From contig JAVSMS010000001.1 of assembly GCA_032027085.1 (NCBI GenBank), positions 4,503,730 to 4,567,729 on the forward strand: DNA of 64,000 nucleotides. The letters are read 5' to 3'. The translations under genes and the position numbers were made by a program. Origin of the DNA: Pseudorhodoplanes sp. GTDB lineage: Bacteria; Pseudomonadota; Alphaproteobacteria; Rhizobiales; Xanthobacteraceae. Position 1 is the first letter of the stretch. Every line of letters begins with the position of its first letter. This document shows, in pieces, positions 24,435 through 34,111 of the stretch. The notes below the pieces were generated by a model that saw nothing but the letters and a program-made list of their open reading frames with translations, did not search any database and had not been told where the DNA came from.

Positions 24435-24542
24435 GGTCCTTAGTTCCATCGTCTTATGTTGCCGCAGCCCGCGGATATTCCGGACGGTTCAAGCGGGAGT
24501 TTAGGTCTGAATGAAGGCGGAACCAAGCGGTTCTCACCGATG

Positions 24543-25970
24543 CTAGGACCGGCGATAGTCATCCTCGATGCGGATGATGTCATCCTCGCCAAGATAGCTG
24601 CCGGTCTGTACCTCGATCAGTTCGAGGTCAATCTTGCCGGGATTTTCCAGCCGGTGCGGCGTGCCGATCGGGATATAGATCGACTCGTTCTCGTGCAGCG
24701 TCTTGACCTGATCGCCGATGGTGACCCTGGCGGTGCCACGCACCACCACCCAATGCTCGGCGCGGTGGTTGTGATATTGCAGCGAGAGCCGCCCACCCTT
24801 CTTCACCACAATGCGCTTGACCTGGTAGCGGCCGCCAATGTCGAGCGACTGATAATTGCCCCAGGGCCGGTGCATGCGGATATGGTCGACGGTGACGCTC
24901 GGCGCGACTTCCTTCAGCTTTTGCACGAGCTTCTTCATCTCGGCGGTGTGTTCGCTATTGGCGATGAGCACCGCGTCCTCGCTGGCGACGACCACGAGAT
25001 TCTCCGCCCCGAACAGCGCGACCAGCGGTTTTTCGGAGGAGACGTATGAGTTGCGGCTGTCGACGAAGACCGCCGGGCCCTGCGACGCATTGCCGAGCGC
25101 ATCTTTCTGCGACAGTTCCCAGACCGCGTGCCAGGAGCCGACATCCGACCAGCCATAGGAGACCGGCACCACGGCGGCACGTTTCGTTTTTTCCATCACC
25201 GCATAGTCAATGGAGGTGGCCTTGGCGCCGCTGAAGGCGGCGGTGTTCAGCGTGACGAAGCCAAGATCGGAGCCGGCCTCGCGCACCGCGGTCTCAACGG
25301 CGGCGACGGATTCGGCATCGACATTGCGATATTCGTCGAGCAGCATTGAAGCGCGAAAGACGAAATTGCCGGAATTCCAAAGATAGCCTTGCCCGATGTA
25401 AGTCTCGGCGGTTGTCAGATCAGGCTTCTCAACGAAGGTCTCGACGGCAAAAACATCCTCGGCAATGGCAGAGCCAGGACGGATATAGCCATATTCGGTC
25501 GCCGGACGATCAGGGCGGGCGCCGAAGGTGACAATATATCCCGCCGCCGCGGACTGCGCAGCAGTCCGGCAGGCGGCAACGAAGGCGGAAGCGTCAGAGA
25601 CGATATGATCGGCGGCAAGCGCCATCATGACCGGGTCGCCGTCCCGCTTGCGCGCGAAAGCGGCGCCCGCGGCGATGGCCGGGCCGGAATCGCGCCGTGT
25701 GGGCTCGAGCAGAATGTCAGCCTCGACGCCGATCTCGGCGAGCTGTTCGGCGACGATGAAGCGATATTGGTTGTTGGTGATCACGATCGGCCGGCCGAAG
25801 ACGGCCGGATCGGAAAGACGCTTCATCGTCTCCTGAAAGGTCGATGTCAGCCCGAGCAGCGGCAGGAACTGCTTGGGACGCCCCTCGCGCGAGGACGGCC
25901 ACAGCCGCGTGCCGGCGCCGCCGCACATGATGAGGGGGATGATGGGGTCACGCATACTCATCGCCGACAT
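24543..25970 (-). CDS. manC: Mannose-1-phosphate guanylyltransferase / mannose-6-phosphate isomerase
   Basis: A 475-residue two-domain enzyme. The N-terminal nucleotidyltransferase domain (about 1-290) has 'CGGAGTRLWPSSREGRPKQFL' and makes GDP-mannose. The C-terminal cupin domain (about 340-470), with 'LSLQYHNHRAEHWVVVRGTA', is a type II phosphomannose isomerase. The length is usual for ManC/AlgA/XanB proteins. GDP-mannose can feed mannose, rhamnose or fucose residues; no GDP-mannose dehydratase is in the window. It directly follows ugd with no gap (25970/25971). Three in-frame ATGs near the start make the exact first residue uncertain by up to five codons. Confidence 0.94.
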   Translation of the reverse strand: MSAMSMRDPIIPLIMCGGAGTRLWPSSREGRPKQFLPLLGLTSTFQETMKRLSDPAVFGRPIVITNNQYRFIVAEQLAEIGVEADILLEPTRRDSGPAIAAGAAFARKRDGDPVMMALAADHIVSDASAFVAACRTAAQSAAAGYIVTFGARPDRPATEYGYIRPGSAIAEDVFAVETFVEKPDLTTAETYIGQGYLWNSGNFVFRASMLLDEYRNVDAESVAAVETAVREAGSDLGFVTLNTAAFSGAKATSIDYAVMEKTKRAAVVPVSYGWSDVGSWHAVWELSQKDALGNASQGPAVFVDSRNSYVSSEKPLVALFGAENLVVVASEDAVLIANSEHTAEMKKLVQKLKEVAPSVTVDHIRMHRPWGNYQSLDIGGRYQVKRIVVKKGGRLSLQYHNHRAEHWVVVRGTARVTIGDQVKTLHENESIYIPIGTPHRLENPGKIDLELIEVQTGSYLGEDDIIRIEDDYRRS

Positions 25971-27284
25971 TCAGGAGGCATCGCCCCGACCGACGCCAAT
26001 ATACTTCAATCCCTGCCTCGAAACCTCATCGGCCGGATAAATATTGCGCAAATCGACCAGAAGAGGCTGCCTCAACACCGACTTCAGCCTGCCCAGGTCA
26101 AGCGCGCGAAACTGCTCCCACTCCGTCACAATCACCACGACATCCGCATTCTCGGCACAGGAATATTCATTGTCGCAGAAAGTCACATTCTCCAGCAGAT
26201 CCTTGGCCTGATGCCCGCCGGCGGGATCGTAAGCCCTGATGTCGGCGCCCATGTCCTGAAGGGCTCTGATCAGGGAAATCGACGGCGCCTCGCGCATGTC
26301 ATCGGTATTGGGCTTGAAGGTCAATCCCAGGATGGCGATCCTTCGCCCGCGGACCGAGCCCTCCAGCGCTGCGCTGACCTTGCGCGCCATGGCGCGCTTG
26401 CGGATGTCGTTCACGGCCGCGGCCGCCTCCACAATACGCAGCGGCACTCCGTGGTCATGCCCCGTCTTGATCAACGCCTGCAGGTCCTTGGGAAAGCAAG
26501 ACCCGCCAAATCCAGGGCCGGCATGTAAAAATTTGGAGCCGATGCGATTGTCCATGCCGATGCCGCGCGCGATCTGCCGGACGTCGGCCCCCGCCTGCTC
26601 ACAGAGGTCGGCGATCTCGTTGATGAAGGAGATTTTGACGGCAAGAAACGCGTTGGCAGCATATTTGATGAGCTCGGCGTTGCGGCGGCTGGTAAAGAAA
26701 ATCGGCGAAGCGTTCAGATAAAGCGGCCTATAAAGCTCCGACATCACCTTGCGCGCGCGCTCGTCATCGGTTCCGATGACAATGCGGTCGGGATGCTTGA
26801 AATCACGGATGGCCGCGCCCTCCCGCAAGAATTCCGGATTGGAGACAACAGCGAAATCGGCATCAGGGCGCAATTCGCGAAGAATGCGCTCGATCTCGTC
26901 TCCCGTCCCGACAGGGACCGTCGACTTGGTGACGACAACCGTAAAGCCGTGCAGAACCGGCGCGATCTGGCGGGCAGCTTCATACACATAGCTCAGGTCC
27001 GCATGTCCATCGCCGCGACGAGACGGCGTTCCAACCGCGAGCAGTATCACGTCGGGGTTTTGCTGGAGCTCCGAAAGGTCAGCGGTGAATGAGAGGCGCC
27101 CGGCGGACAAGTTGCGCGCGACGAGATCATCCAGTTCTGGCTCGTAAATTGGGATGTCCCCGCGGCGGAGCGCTGCAATCTTTTTCGGATCGGCGTCGAT
27201 GCACGTCACCTGATGGCCGAAATCGGCAAAGCAGGCGCCGGAGACCAAGCCGACATAACCCGCCCCTATCATTGCAACATGCAT
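25971..27284 (-). CDS. ugd: UDP-glucose 6-dehydrogenase
   Basis: A 437-residue enzyme that oxidises UDP-glucose to UDP-glucuronate with two NAD+. 'MIGAGYVGLVSGACFADFG' is the N-terminal Rossmann motif, and 'GPGFGGSCFPKDLQ' around residue 255 carries the catalytic Cys. 'GLTFKPNTDDMREAPS' marks the C-terminal UDP-binding domain. The ATG at 27284 is chosen; an adjacent upstream TTG is unlikely. Together with the epimerase encoded just upstream it gives UDP-glucuronate and UDP-galacturonate for an acidic polysaccharide. Confidence 0.95.
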   Translation of the reverse strand: MHVAMIGAGYVGLVSGACFADFGHQVTCIDADPKKIAALRRGDIPIYEPELDDLVARNLSAGRLSFTADLSELQQNPDVILLAVGTPSRRGDGHADLSYVYEAARQIAPVLHGFTVVVTKSTVPVGTGDEIERILRELRPDADFAVVSNPEFLREGAAIRDFKHPDRIVIGTDDERARKVMSELYRPLYLNASPIFFTSRRNAELIKYAANAFLAVKISFINEIADLCEQAGADVRQIARGIGMDNRIGSKFLHAGPGFGGSCFPKDLQALIKTGHDHGVPLRIVEAAAAVNDIRKRAMARKVSAALEGSVRGRRIAILGLTFKPNTDDMREAPSISLIRALQDMGADIRAYDPAGGHQAKDLLENVTFCDNEYSCAENADVVVIVTEWEQFRALDLGRLKSVLRQPLLVDLRNIYPADEVSRQGLKYIGVGRGDAS

Positions 27285-27315
27285 CAATCATCCACCCGTC
27301 GGGAAATCGAAAGCA

Positions 27316-28335
27316 TTACGCCTGACGTCCGGCATACTCCCGGTACCAGGATGCGAACCGGCGGATCCCATCCTCGATTGAGGTCGCCGGACGGAACCCG
27401 ACGTCGCGCATCAGGTCATCCACATCCGCGTAGGTTTCCGGCACGTCACCCGGCTGCATCGGCAGAAGTTCAAATATCGCCTTGCGGCCAAGATTTTCCT
27501 CGAGCAGCCGCACGACCTTCATCAGCTCAACGGGCGCATTGTTGCCGATATTGTAAATGCGCCAGGGTGCTGCACTGCGTGCAGGGTTGGGATTGTCTCC
27601 CGACCACGCGGGATCGGCCGCCGCCGGCTTGTCCACCAGACGCACAATAGCTTCGACCACGTCATCTACGTAAGTGAAGTCGCGCCGCATGTTGCCATGG
27701 TTGAACAGCTGGATTGGGCGACTTTCCAGAATCGCCGAAGCAAAAATCCACATCGCCATATCAGGCCGGCCCCACGGACCGTAGACAGTAAAGAAGCGCA
27801 GCCCGGTCGTCGGCAACGCAAATAAATGCGCGTAGGAATGCGCCATCAGCTCATTGGCTTTCTTGCTCGCCGCATAAAGGCTGATCGGATGATCGACATT
27901 GTCCGATGTGCGGAATGGCAGCCTGGTGTTGGCCCCGTACACCGAGGACGATGAGGCGAAAAGAAGATGCCTGCAACCGTTGTGCCGGCAACCTTCAAGA
28001 ACATTGATGAAGCCCTGTAAGTTAGCATCAACGTAGGCATGCGGATTGATAAGTGAATAGCGGACGCCGGCCTGTGCAGCGAGATGCACGACCTTGGCAA
28101 AGCGATGCGCTTTGAAAAGCGCGGCCACGGCTTCACGATCCGCCAAATCAAGCTTCACGAATTCGAAGGCGCCAAGCTTTGAGAGCTCGGCCAGGCGCGC
28201 TTGCTTCAAAGCAGGATCGTAATAGGCATTCATGCTGTCGAGGCCAACGACCCCCCGGCCCTGCTCCAAAAGACGTCGGGCAACGTGGAAGCCGATAAAT
28301 CCGGCTGCGCCTGTAACGAGAGTGGGTTCGGTCAT
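27316..28335 (-). CDS. UDP-glucuronate 4-epimerase
   Basis: A 339-residue extended SDR. 'VTGAAGFIGFHVARRLLEQG' (residues about 6-25) binds NAD, 'LFASSSSVYGAN' and 'SLYAASKKANELM' give the catalytic Ser and YxxxK. 'VYGPWGRPDMAMW' and 'FNHGNMRRDFTYVDDVVEAI' are characteristic of the LpsL/Cap1J group, which converts UDP-glucuronate to UDP-galacturonate. It lies between ugd and a second nucleotide-sugar dehydrogenase in the same direction, so the product is very likely UDP-galacturonate. Specificity is inferred from motifs and context. Confidence 0.88.
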   Translation of the reverse strand: MTEPTLVTGAAGFIGFHVARRLLEQGRGVVGLDSMNAYYDPALKQARLAELSKLGAFEFVKLDLADREAVAALFKAHRFAKVVHLAAQAGVRYSLINPHAYVDANLQGFINVLEGCRHNGCRHLLFASSSSVYGANTRLPFRTSDNVDHPISLYAASKKANELMAHSYAHLFALPTTGLRFFTVYGPWGRPDMAMWIFASAILESRPIQLFNHGNMRRDFTYVDDVVEAIVRLVDKPAAADPAWSGDNPNPARSAAPWRIYNIGNNAPVELMKVVRLLEENLGRKAIFELLPMQPGDVPETYADVDDLMRDVGFRPATSIEDGIRRFASWYREYAGRQA

Positions 28336-28347
28336 GTAATCAAAATC

Positions 28348-29631
28348 TTACAAACGCCAGAGTTCGACGCCGGAAGGCTGCGATGAACGATCCAACATGC
28401 CTTTAACGTCCAGCACCACGCCTTGCCCATTATTGAGAAGACGCCCTATCAAGCTCCAGCCAGCCTTGACATACTCCTCATGCGAAACGGCAATGATAAC
28501 GGCATCGGCGGGGCGCATTTCCTCGAACTTGAACAGCTTGACTCCGTATTCATGCTCGGCTTGCGCCGGCAACGCCATCGGATCATGCACCTGCACATCG
28601 AGCCCGAAGGATTGCAGTTCGCGAACGATGTCGATCACCTTGGAATTGCGTGTATCGGGGACATTTTCCTTGAATGTAAGACCCAGGACGGTCACCGTTG
28701 CCTTCGCCTTGTTTCGTTTCACCAGGCGCCGCACGCATTCATGTGCCACACGCTGGCCGACATTGTCATTGATCCGGCGGCCGGCGAGGATCACCTGCGG
28801 GTGATAACCCGCCTTCTCGGCACGATAGGTCAGGTAATAGGGGTCAACGCCGATGCAGTGACCGCCAACCAGCCCCGGGCGGAAATTCTGAAAATTCCAT
28901 TTGGTCGCTGCGGCCGCCAACACGTCGCTGGTATCGATGTCAAGCTGCTGAAAAATGGCGGACAGCTCATTCATGAAAGCGATGTTGAGGTCGCGCTGGG
29001 TATTCTCGATGACCTTGGCGGCTTCCGCGACCTTGATCGAGGGCGCGCGATGAATCCCCGCCTTGACAACCGAGCCATAGACGTTCGCCACGATCTCGAG
29101 AGTCTCTGCATCTTGTCCTGACACGACTTTCGTAATCGTCTCGAACCGATGCACCGTATCACCGGGGTTGATCCGCTCGGGCGAATAGCCGACTTTGAAG
29201 TCTGCACCCGCTTTCAGGCCAGATGTTTTCTCAAGGACCGGAAGGCAGTCTTCTTCCACGGCGCCCGGATAGACCGTCGATTCATAGACAACGATATCGC
29301 CACGCTTAAGCACCGCAGCGACGGTGCGCGAAGCAGCGAGCATAGCGCCGAGATCAGGACGGTTTGCTTCGTCGATCGGGGTCGGCACCGTCACAATATA
29401 AAAGTCGGAGCCGGCAAGTTTCGCGGGGTCGCTTTCATAGGCCAACCCAGGTAGCGAAAGGTCCGCTGCCTCAACCTCCCGGGTTCGGTCATGGCGGCGG
29501 CGGAGCTCCCCGATGCGAACACCATCGACATCGAACCCGATCACAGGCACGCCTGCGCGAGCAAACGCAACTGCCACCGGCAAGCCTACATAGCCAAGTC
29601 CGATAACCGCTATTTTACGACCATGCGACAC
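28348..29631 (-). CDS. UDP-N-acetylhexosamine 6-dehydrogenase (TviB/WbpA-like)
   Basis: A 427-residue NAD-dependent dehydrogenase. 'KIAVIGLGYVGLPVAVAFA' is the Rossmann motif, 'FKVGYSPERINPGD' and 'VVSGQDAETLEIVANVYG' are typical of the UDP-GlcNAc/ManNAc branch, and 'GLVGGHCIGVDPYYLTYRAE' contains the catalytic Cys. 'GLTFKENVPDTRNSKV' begins the C-terminal domain. The product would be UDP-GlcNAcA or its epimer. The GTG at 29631, eight bases after GGGGA, gives the family length. The frame is open to a TTG at 29691, which would add an unusual 20-residue extension. It precedes the UDP-glucuronate epimerase by 12 bases. Confidence 0.9.
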   Translation of the reverse strand: MSHGRKIAVIGLGYVGLPVAVAFARAGVPVIGFDVDGVRIGELRRRHDRTREVEAADLSLPGLAYESDPAKLAGSDFYIVTVPTPIDEANRPDLGAMLAASRTVAAVLKRGDIVVYESTVYPGAVEEDCLPVLEKTSGLKAGADFKVGYSPERINPGDTVHRFETITKVVSGQDAETLEIVANVYGSVVKAGIHRAPSIKVAEAAKVIENTQRDLNIAFMNELSAIFQQLDIDTSDVLAAAATKWNFQNFRPGLVGGHCIGVDPYYLTYRAEKAGYHPQVILAGRRINDNVGQRVAHECVRRLVKRNKAKATVTVLGLTFKENVPDTRNSKVIDIVRELQSFGLDVQVHDPMALPAQAEHEYGVKLFKFEEMRPADAVIIAVSHEEYVKAGWSLIGRLLNNGQGVVLDVKGMLDRSSQPSGVELWRL

Positions 29632-29709
29632 GCGAATTATCCCCGTCCGTGAGCCGGATGCCTGTTTAGCTACCGGGCTATCGAGCGGCAACAGCTATGT
29701 TTGGCATGC

Positions 29710-30879
29710 TTAAGAAGGCGAACGTCCGAGCAATTGGTCATAAAGCGCGACGGTCTCCCAGCCAATCTTCTCACTGGAGAATTCGGCCTCCACAAGCCGC
29801 CGGCCAGCCTCGCCGAAGCGCTTCCGCAAGGCGGGATCACCAGCGAGCCGACTAATCGCATCTGCCAAGCCCTCCACATCGTCAGGCGCCACCAAGATGG
29901 CGTTGACATCCTTGCGGGCGATTTCCCGTGAGCCGGGCACGTCCGTTGCAACAATTGGACGGCCGCACGACGCGGCTTCCAGGAGACTCTTCGGCAGACC
30001 TTCCCGGCGCGAGGGCAGGACGGCGATATGCGCCCTATTCCAGACATCTTGAATGTCTGAAACATGCCCTGGCAGCTCTACGCCCGGCAATCTTCTCCAC
30101 TGCTCGACCTCATCTGCGGGGATGGACGCAGGATTGGCGGGGTCGCGATCACCGGCAATAATGAGCTGAATATTCTGGCCACGGCTCGCCAGCAATTGAT
30201 GAGCCGCGATCAGGCTGTGAACACCCTTGTCTGCCAAAAGCCGCCCAACGAATGCAACCGTGATCTGACCCGGCGCTTCGGGACGGGGGGTGAATGCGTT
30301 TGTATCCACACCGGAGCCGGGAATGAGAAACAAACGGCTCCTGTCTCCACCCAAGGCTTCAATTGCACGACGGTCGTCCGGGTTCTGCACGAGCGTCGCA
30401 GCATATTTGTTTCGTATCGCCAGGCGCAGAAGCATTCTGAGAATGGGACGCAGCATGCGCGCCTTGAAATCGGCCGAGGTGAAACCGAAACCAAGCCCTG
30501 CAAGCGCATTCACCCTTCTGAAGGGCAGGCCAATGGCCGCCAGCGACCCGATCAAAGAAGGCTGCAAGGCAACATGGTGAACAAGGTCCGGATTGATCCG
30601 GCGATAGAGCGCGCGCACCTGACCGATGATGGACAGCAAGGCAACCGGGTTAGCACTGCCGCGCTCCCATCGTAGTGGATGCAATCGAAATCCGTATGAT
30701 TCGATTTCAGTACCTCGGCCGACAACGCGCGTTGCGACATGCACCTCATATCCTGCCCGCTGGGCCGCGCAAGCCATCGGCAGGCGATGGGACAGGAAAT
30801 ACCAATCCTCCGTCACGAGATAGAGCAGCCTGGGCTTAGATGAAACAGGCACCGGAACGATCTGCTCGACAATTCTCAA
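29710..30879 (-). CDS. Glycosyltransferase, GT4 family
   Basis: A 389-residue GT-B retaining glycosyltransferase. 'LLYLVTEDWYFLSHRLPMA' begins the acceptor-side Rossmann domain. 'VTVAFVGRLLADKGVHSLI' begins the donor domain, and 'PSRREGLPKSLLEAASCGRPIVATDVPG' (residues about 295-322) has the EX7E motif that binds the nucleotide sugar. It would add one sugar to a lipid-linked repeat unit at the cytoplasmic face. The start is taken as the TTG at 30879; a GTG at 30852 is an alternative and neither has a strong ribosome-binding site. The asparagine-synthetase-like gene upstream ends 44 bases away. Confidence 0.88.
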   Translation of the reverse strand: MRIVEQIVPVPVSSKPRLLYLVTEDWYFLSHRLPMACAAQRAGYEVHVATRVVGRGTEIESYGFRLHPLRWERGSANPVALLSIIGQVRALYRRINPDLVHHVALQPSLIGSLAAIGLPFRRVNALAGLGFGFTSADFKARMLRPILRMLLRLAIRNKYAATLVQNPDDRRAIEALGGDRSRLFLIPGSGVDTNAFTPRPEAPGQITVAFVGRLLADKGVHSLIAAHQLLASRGQNIQLIIAGDRDPANPASIPADEVEQWRRLPGVELPGHVSDIQDVWNRAHIAVLPSRREGLPKSLLEAASCGRPIVATDVPGSREIARKDVNAILVAPDDVEGLADAISRLAGDPALRKRFGEAGRRLVEAEFSSEKIGWETVALYDQLLGRSPS

Positions 30880-30923
30880 ATTCGCAACTTACGTCGCACA
30901 TGACTACGCCCGGCGCCAGCCGC

Positions 30924-32843
30924 TCAAGCATTCGCACGGCGCCAAGCCTGGAACTGCAGGACCGTCCAGAGGGCGTGCTGCCAATTGCGACGGCCTTTCA
31001 AATGTTCGTCAAGCCGGTCGCGCACGGCAGCGGGATCGAACAAACCGGCCCTCGCAAGTTCTTCCTGCGATAGCAGATCCTCAGCCCATTCGCGCAAGGG
31101 CCCGCGCAGCCATTCGCCGATCGGAACGCCAAATCCCATCTTCGGACGATTTATCAAATGCTCGGGCAAGTACCGCGCGACCACGCCGCGCAAAGGCTGC
31201 TTGCCCTTCCCCGCTCTGATCAACCTGTCCGTCCGCAGACGCCACGCATATTCGACCACGCGATGGTCGAGCAGCGGCACGCGAACCTCAAGGCTCACGG
31301 CCATGGATGCGCGATCAACTTTTGTGAGGACATCGTCCGGCAGATAGCCCATCATGTCGAGCAACCGCAATTGGGCCGTCAATTCGAGCCCCGCTACCCG
31401 GCTCGCGGCGCCATCGAGCCATCCGGCGCTTTCCTTTCCTTCACGCAGAACGGCCGCTGGATCCGACCATTGCGAGATAAGGCGCCCGTACATTTCGAGC
31501 GGATCCTTTGCCGCGATCAGTCCAATCCCCTTGACGACCTTGTCGCCGAAATGGCTGGGCCGGATATTCCTCGGGACCAGAGGCGCGATCATATCCCACA
31601 CCGCCGGCGAGATAAAATTCGCAGCTTGTCCGATAAATCGACGAGCAGAATGTGGGATCGGCCGCAGCATCTGCCACAGACGATCTACACCTTGATAGCG
31701 CACGTATCCGCCAAACGCCTCGTCGCCGCCGTCCCCGGACAGTGCGACCGTGACATGCTGGCGCGCCAAGCGTGAGACCAAATAGGTTGGCAGCTGCGAT
31801 GAATCGGCAAACGGCTCATCGTAAATCGAAGGCAATTGCGGAACGAGCGCCAGCGCATCGCCCGGTGACAGGATGAGTTCGGTGTGTTCGGTTCCAAGAT
31901 ATTGCGCGACCGCACGAGCGTGGTCGGCCTCATTGAAATTCTGTTCGGAAAAGCCAATCGTGAAAGTCCGGACGGGTGCGTTCGATGACTTGCGCATGAT
32001 CGCAACAACAGCAGTCGAATCCACCCCGCCCGACAGGAATGCCCCAAGCGGGACATCGGATACCATCTGACGCTTGACCGAATCCGACAGCAGATTGTCG
32101 AGCTCCTCGACGACCTCCGCGTCGGACCCCAACACCGGATTGGCCTGGCCGCGCCTCGCAATGTCCGGCAGGTTCCAGTAGATATGCTTCTTTAGATCAT
32201 TCCTTGAGACCTCAAGTCGTTCAGCCGGGCGGAGCTTTTCCACGTCACAAAAGATCGATCGCGGCGCCGGAACGCAGGCATGGCGGAGATAAGCCCCGAC
32301 GGATGCGGGGTCGATCGTGAAGGAGAGATCTTTCAGCGTCCGCAGAGCCTTGAGCTCCGATGCGAACGCGAAGCACCCGTTCTGGCGTGTCCAATAGAGC
32401 GGCTTGATGCCGAGCCGGTCGCGCGCAAGATGCAAAGTTCGGGTTGTCCGATCGAATATTGCAAAGGCGAAGAGGCCGTTCGCGCGCGAAAGTGCCCCGT
32501 CAATGCCGAACCGGCAGACGGCCTCGAGCAGCACCTCGGTGTCTGACGTGCCGCGGAGCGGCGTCGCCAGCTCGGCGGCGATCTCCGCAGCATTGTAGAG
32601 CTCCCCGTTGTAGGTGATGACCATACGCCCGTTGGCGCTGACCATCGGCTGGTGGCCCGTGGGGGTGAGATCGATGATAGCAAGGCGCCGGTGGCCAAGC
32701 GCCACGCCAAGCTCAGGATCGATCCAGTGCCCGTCGCCATCCGGCCCACGATAGGCAATGGAACCCGTCATGGCATCTATCTGCGTCTGCAGCGCGGTGT
32801 CGCTCTCGCCGCCGAAACGCCAAAGGCCGGCTATGCCACACAC
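30924..32843 (-). CDS. asnB: Glutamine-dependent asparagine-synthetase-like amidotransferase
   Basis: A 639-residue enzyme with an N-terminal Ntn glutaminase domain and a C-terminal ATP-pyrophosphatase synthetase domain. Cys2 after the GTG start (CGIAGLWRFGG) is the glutaminase nucleophile; 'YRGPDGDG', 'ITYNGELYN' and 'TSDTEVLL' complete that site. 'LSGGVDST' at 270-276 is the PP-loop. A housekeeping asparagine synthetase would look the same, but location inside a polysaccharide locus, with two more such genes nearby, points to amidation of a sugar carboxylate, as proposed for WbpS in Pseudomonas O-antigen. Ugd, the epimerase and the TviB-like enzyme supply uronic acids for that. Confidence 0.9.
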   Translation of the reverse strand: MCGIAGLWRFGGESDTALQTQIDAMTGSIAYRGPDGDGHWIDPELGVALGHRRLAIIDLTPTGHQPMVSANGRMVITYNGELYNAAEIAAELATPLRGTSDTEVLLEAVCRFGIDGALSRANGLFAFAIFDRTTRTLHLARDRLGIKPLYWTRQNGCFAFASELKALRTLKDLSFTIDPASVGAYLRHACVPAPRSIFCDVEKLRPAERLEVSRNDLKKHIYWNLPDIARRGQANPVLGSDAEVVEELDNLLSDSVKRQMVSDVPLGAFLSGGVDSTAVVAIMRKSSNAPVRTFTIGFSEQNFNEADHARAVAQYLGTEHTELILSPGDALALVPQLPSIYDEPFADSSQLPTYLVSRLARQHVTVALSGDGGDEAFGGYVRYQGVDRLWQMLRPIPHSARRFIGQAANFISPAVWDMIAPLVPRNIRPSHFGDKVVKGIGLIAAKDPLEMYGRLISQWSDPAAVLREGKESAGWLDGAASRVAGLELTAQLRLLDMMGYLPDDVLTKVDRASMAVSLEVRVPLLDHRVVEYAWRLRTDRLIRAGKGKQPLRGVVARYLPEHLINRPKMGFGVPIGEWLRGPLREWAEDLLSQEELARAGLFDPAAVRDRLDEHLKGRRNWQHALWTVLQFQAWRRANA

Positions 32844-32905
32844 GTGCGACCTACCTTTGGGCAGAATGGGCTCCGATTCATATCAAGCATCTGCGGCATG
32901 GGCAT

Positions 32906-34111
32906 TCAACGTGACTTGCCAAGGCGCCACGACTGCTCGCTGGCCTTGATGACGTCAGTCAAGACCCGGGCGTAAATCTGGTGACCGACTTCATTCAGGT
33001 GACCAATGCCAATTTTTGCACCGAAGCCGTACATTCGTTTCCAATCGTCCGAGCTCGGGAGTCTCCTGTCGACTTCCGCATCCAGGTCCACGAAGCCGAT
33101 ACCAGAGCGCTCTACCCGATTTCGGACCAATGCCGACAACCGCGCCCAGCGTTCCGGTTCGGGGGTGCATGCTTCGCTGCGCATTGCGATCCCCCGGATC
33201 ATGAAGACGACTGGCATCTTGCCCAGCATGCCGCGCACGTCGGAAAGAAATCGTTCCAGTCGACGCGCCGCCCAGGCAGGCTCGCCTTCATTCCACAACC
33301 GCTCTTGCGCCGCCAGACCTGCGCGAACCGTTTCGCATGGGTCCTGCGAAGCCTCCTGAGTCGTTGCCGAAGCCGGAACAAGACCGAGTTTCGCCCGAAT
33401 ATACAGGGCGTTCAACACGAGCGAATGGTCGACCGCCCAAAAAAATGCGCGGCCAAGCCAGCCTTGCGCCAGCCGGTGACTGCGGCGATCTCGATAGCGC
33501 CGTCCGATCGATAGGTCTCCTGCTTCATTTTCCACGTAGGCCGGCAGGATCGAGTCGTCAGCCATCAGAGGATTGAGAAAGTCGTGGACCGAGAACGACA
33601 GGACCGCCACGTCAATATTGAGAAGCTCTCTTTTCTTGTTGACGAATAGCAGCTGCTGCAAGGGCAACGCTCCGCTCAATCCAAAATTCATGACCTCGAC
33701 CGGAACGCCCTTGGAATTCACCTCACGCTCGGCGCGCAGGGTAAAAAGCGAATCCTCCTCGACCTGCAGCGCCTCGGTCACGGAATCACCCGCAACGGCG
33801 ACGCGCAGCACGCGGGGCGCGGCCGCCTTGTCGCGAGGCCGGTCGCGCAGTCCCTGCGCGTTGATCCGCACATAGGCCCGGTTTTCGCGCAACCACAGAC
33901 CTTCGACATTCGGCCTATGTCCATATCCCGTGTCCGGATCGGGACCGTCGAACTGCGCCTGAACCGCCGGCAGAATTCGCGCCCACGGGGAGGCGGACAT
34001 TGCCCGCAATGCTAGCTCGAACAGGACAGCCGCAAGCAGCACACCCGCCACCAGTCCGCCGAGCCAGCGCAGCGATCTAGAAACGAAAATAGATGAACGG
34101 ATTGATGTCAT
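32906..34111 (-). CDS. Membrane-anchored SGNH-type esterase/acetyltransferase partner
   Basis: A 401-residue protein with an N-terminal membrane helix (residues about 15-36) and a large outside domain. 'VAVAGDSVTEAL' near residue 108 is the GDS block, and 'GHLNEVGHQIY' near the C-terminus supplies the catalytic His. The fold is GDSL/SGNH hydrolase-like. The start overlaps the end of the MBOAT gene by 35 bases, so the two are made together. By analogy with alginate acetylation (AlgI with AlgJ/AlgX), the MBOAT protein would move an acyl group across the membrane and this protein would transfer it to, or remove it from, the polysaccharide. Exact role inferred. Confidence 0.8.
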   Translation of the reverse strand: MTSIRSSIFVSRSLRWLGGLVAGVLLAAVLFELALRAMSASPWARILPAVQAQFDGPDPDTGYGHRPNVEGLWLRENRAYVRINAQGLRDRPRDKAAAPRVLRVAVAGDSVTEALQVEEDSLFTLRAEREVNSKGVPVEVMNFGLSGALPLQQLLFVNKKRELLNIDVAVLSFSVHDFLNPLMADDSILPAYVENEAGDLSIGRRYRDRRSHRLAQGWLGRAFFWAVDHSLVLNALYIRAKLGLVPASATTQEASQDPCETVRAGLAAQERLWNEGEPAWAARRLERFLSDVRGMLGKMPVVFMIRGIAMRSEACTPEPERWARLSALVRNRVERSGIGFVDLDAEVDRRLPSSDDWKRMYGFGAKIGIGHLNEVGHQIYARVLTDVIKASEQSWRLGKSR

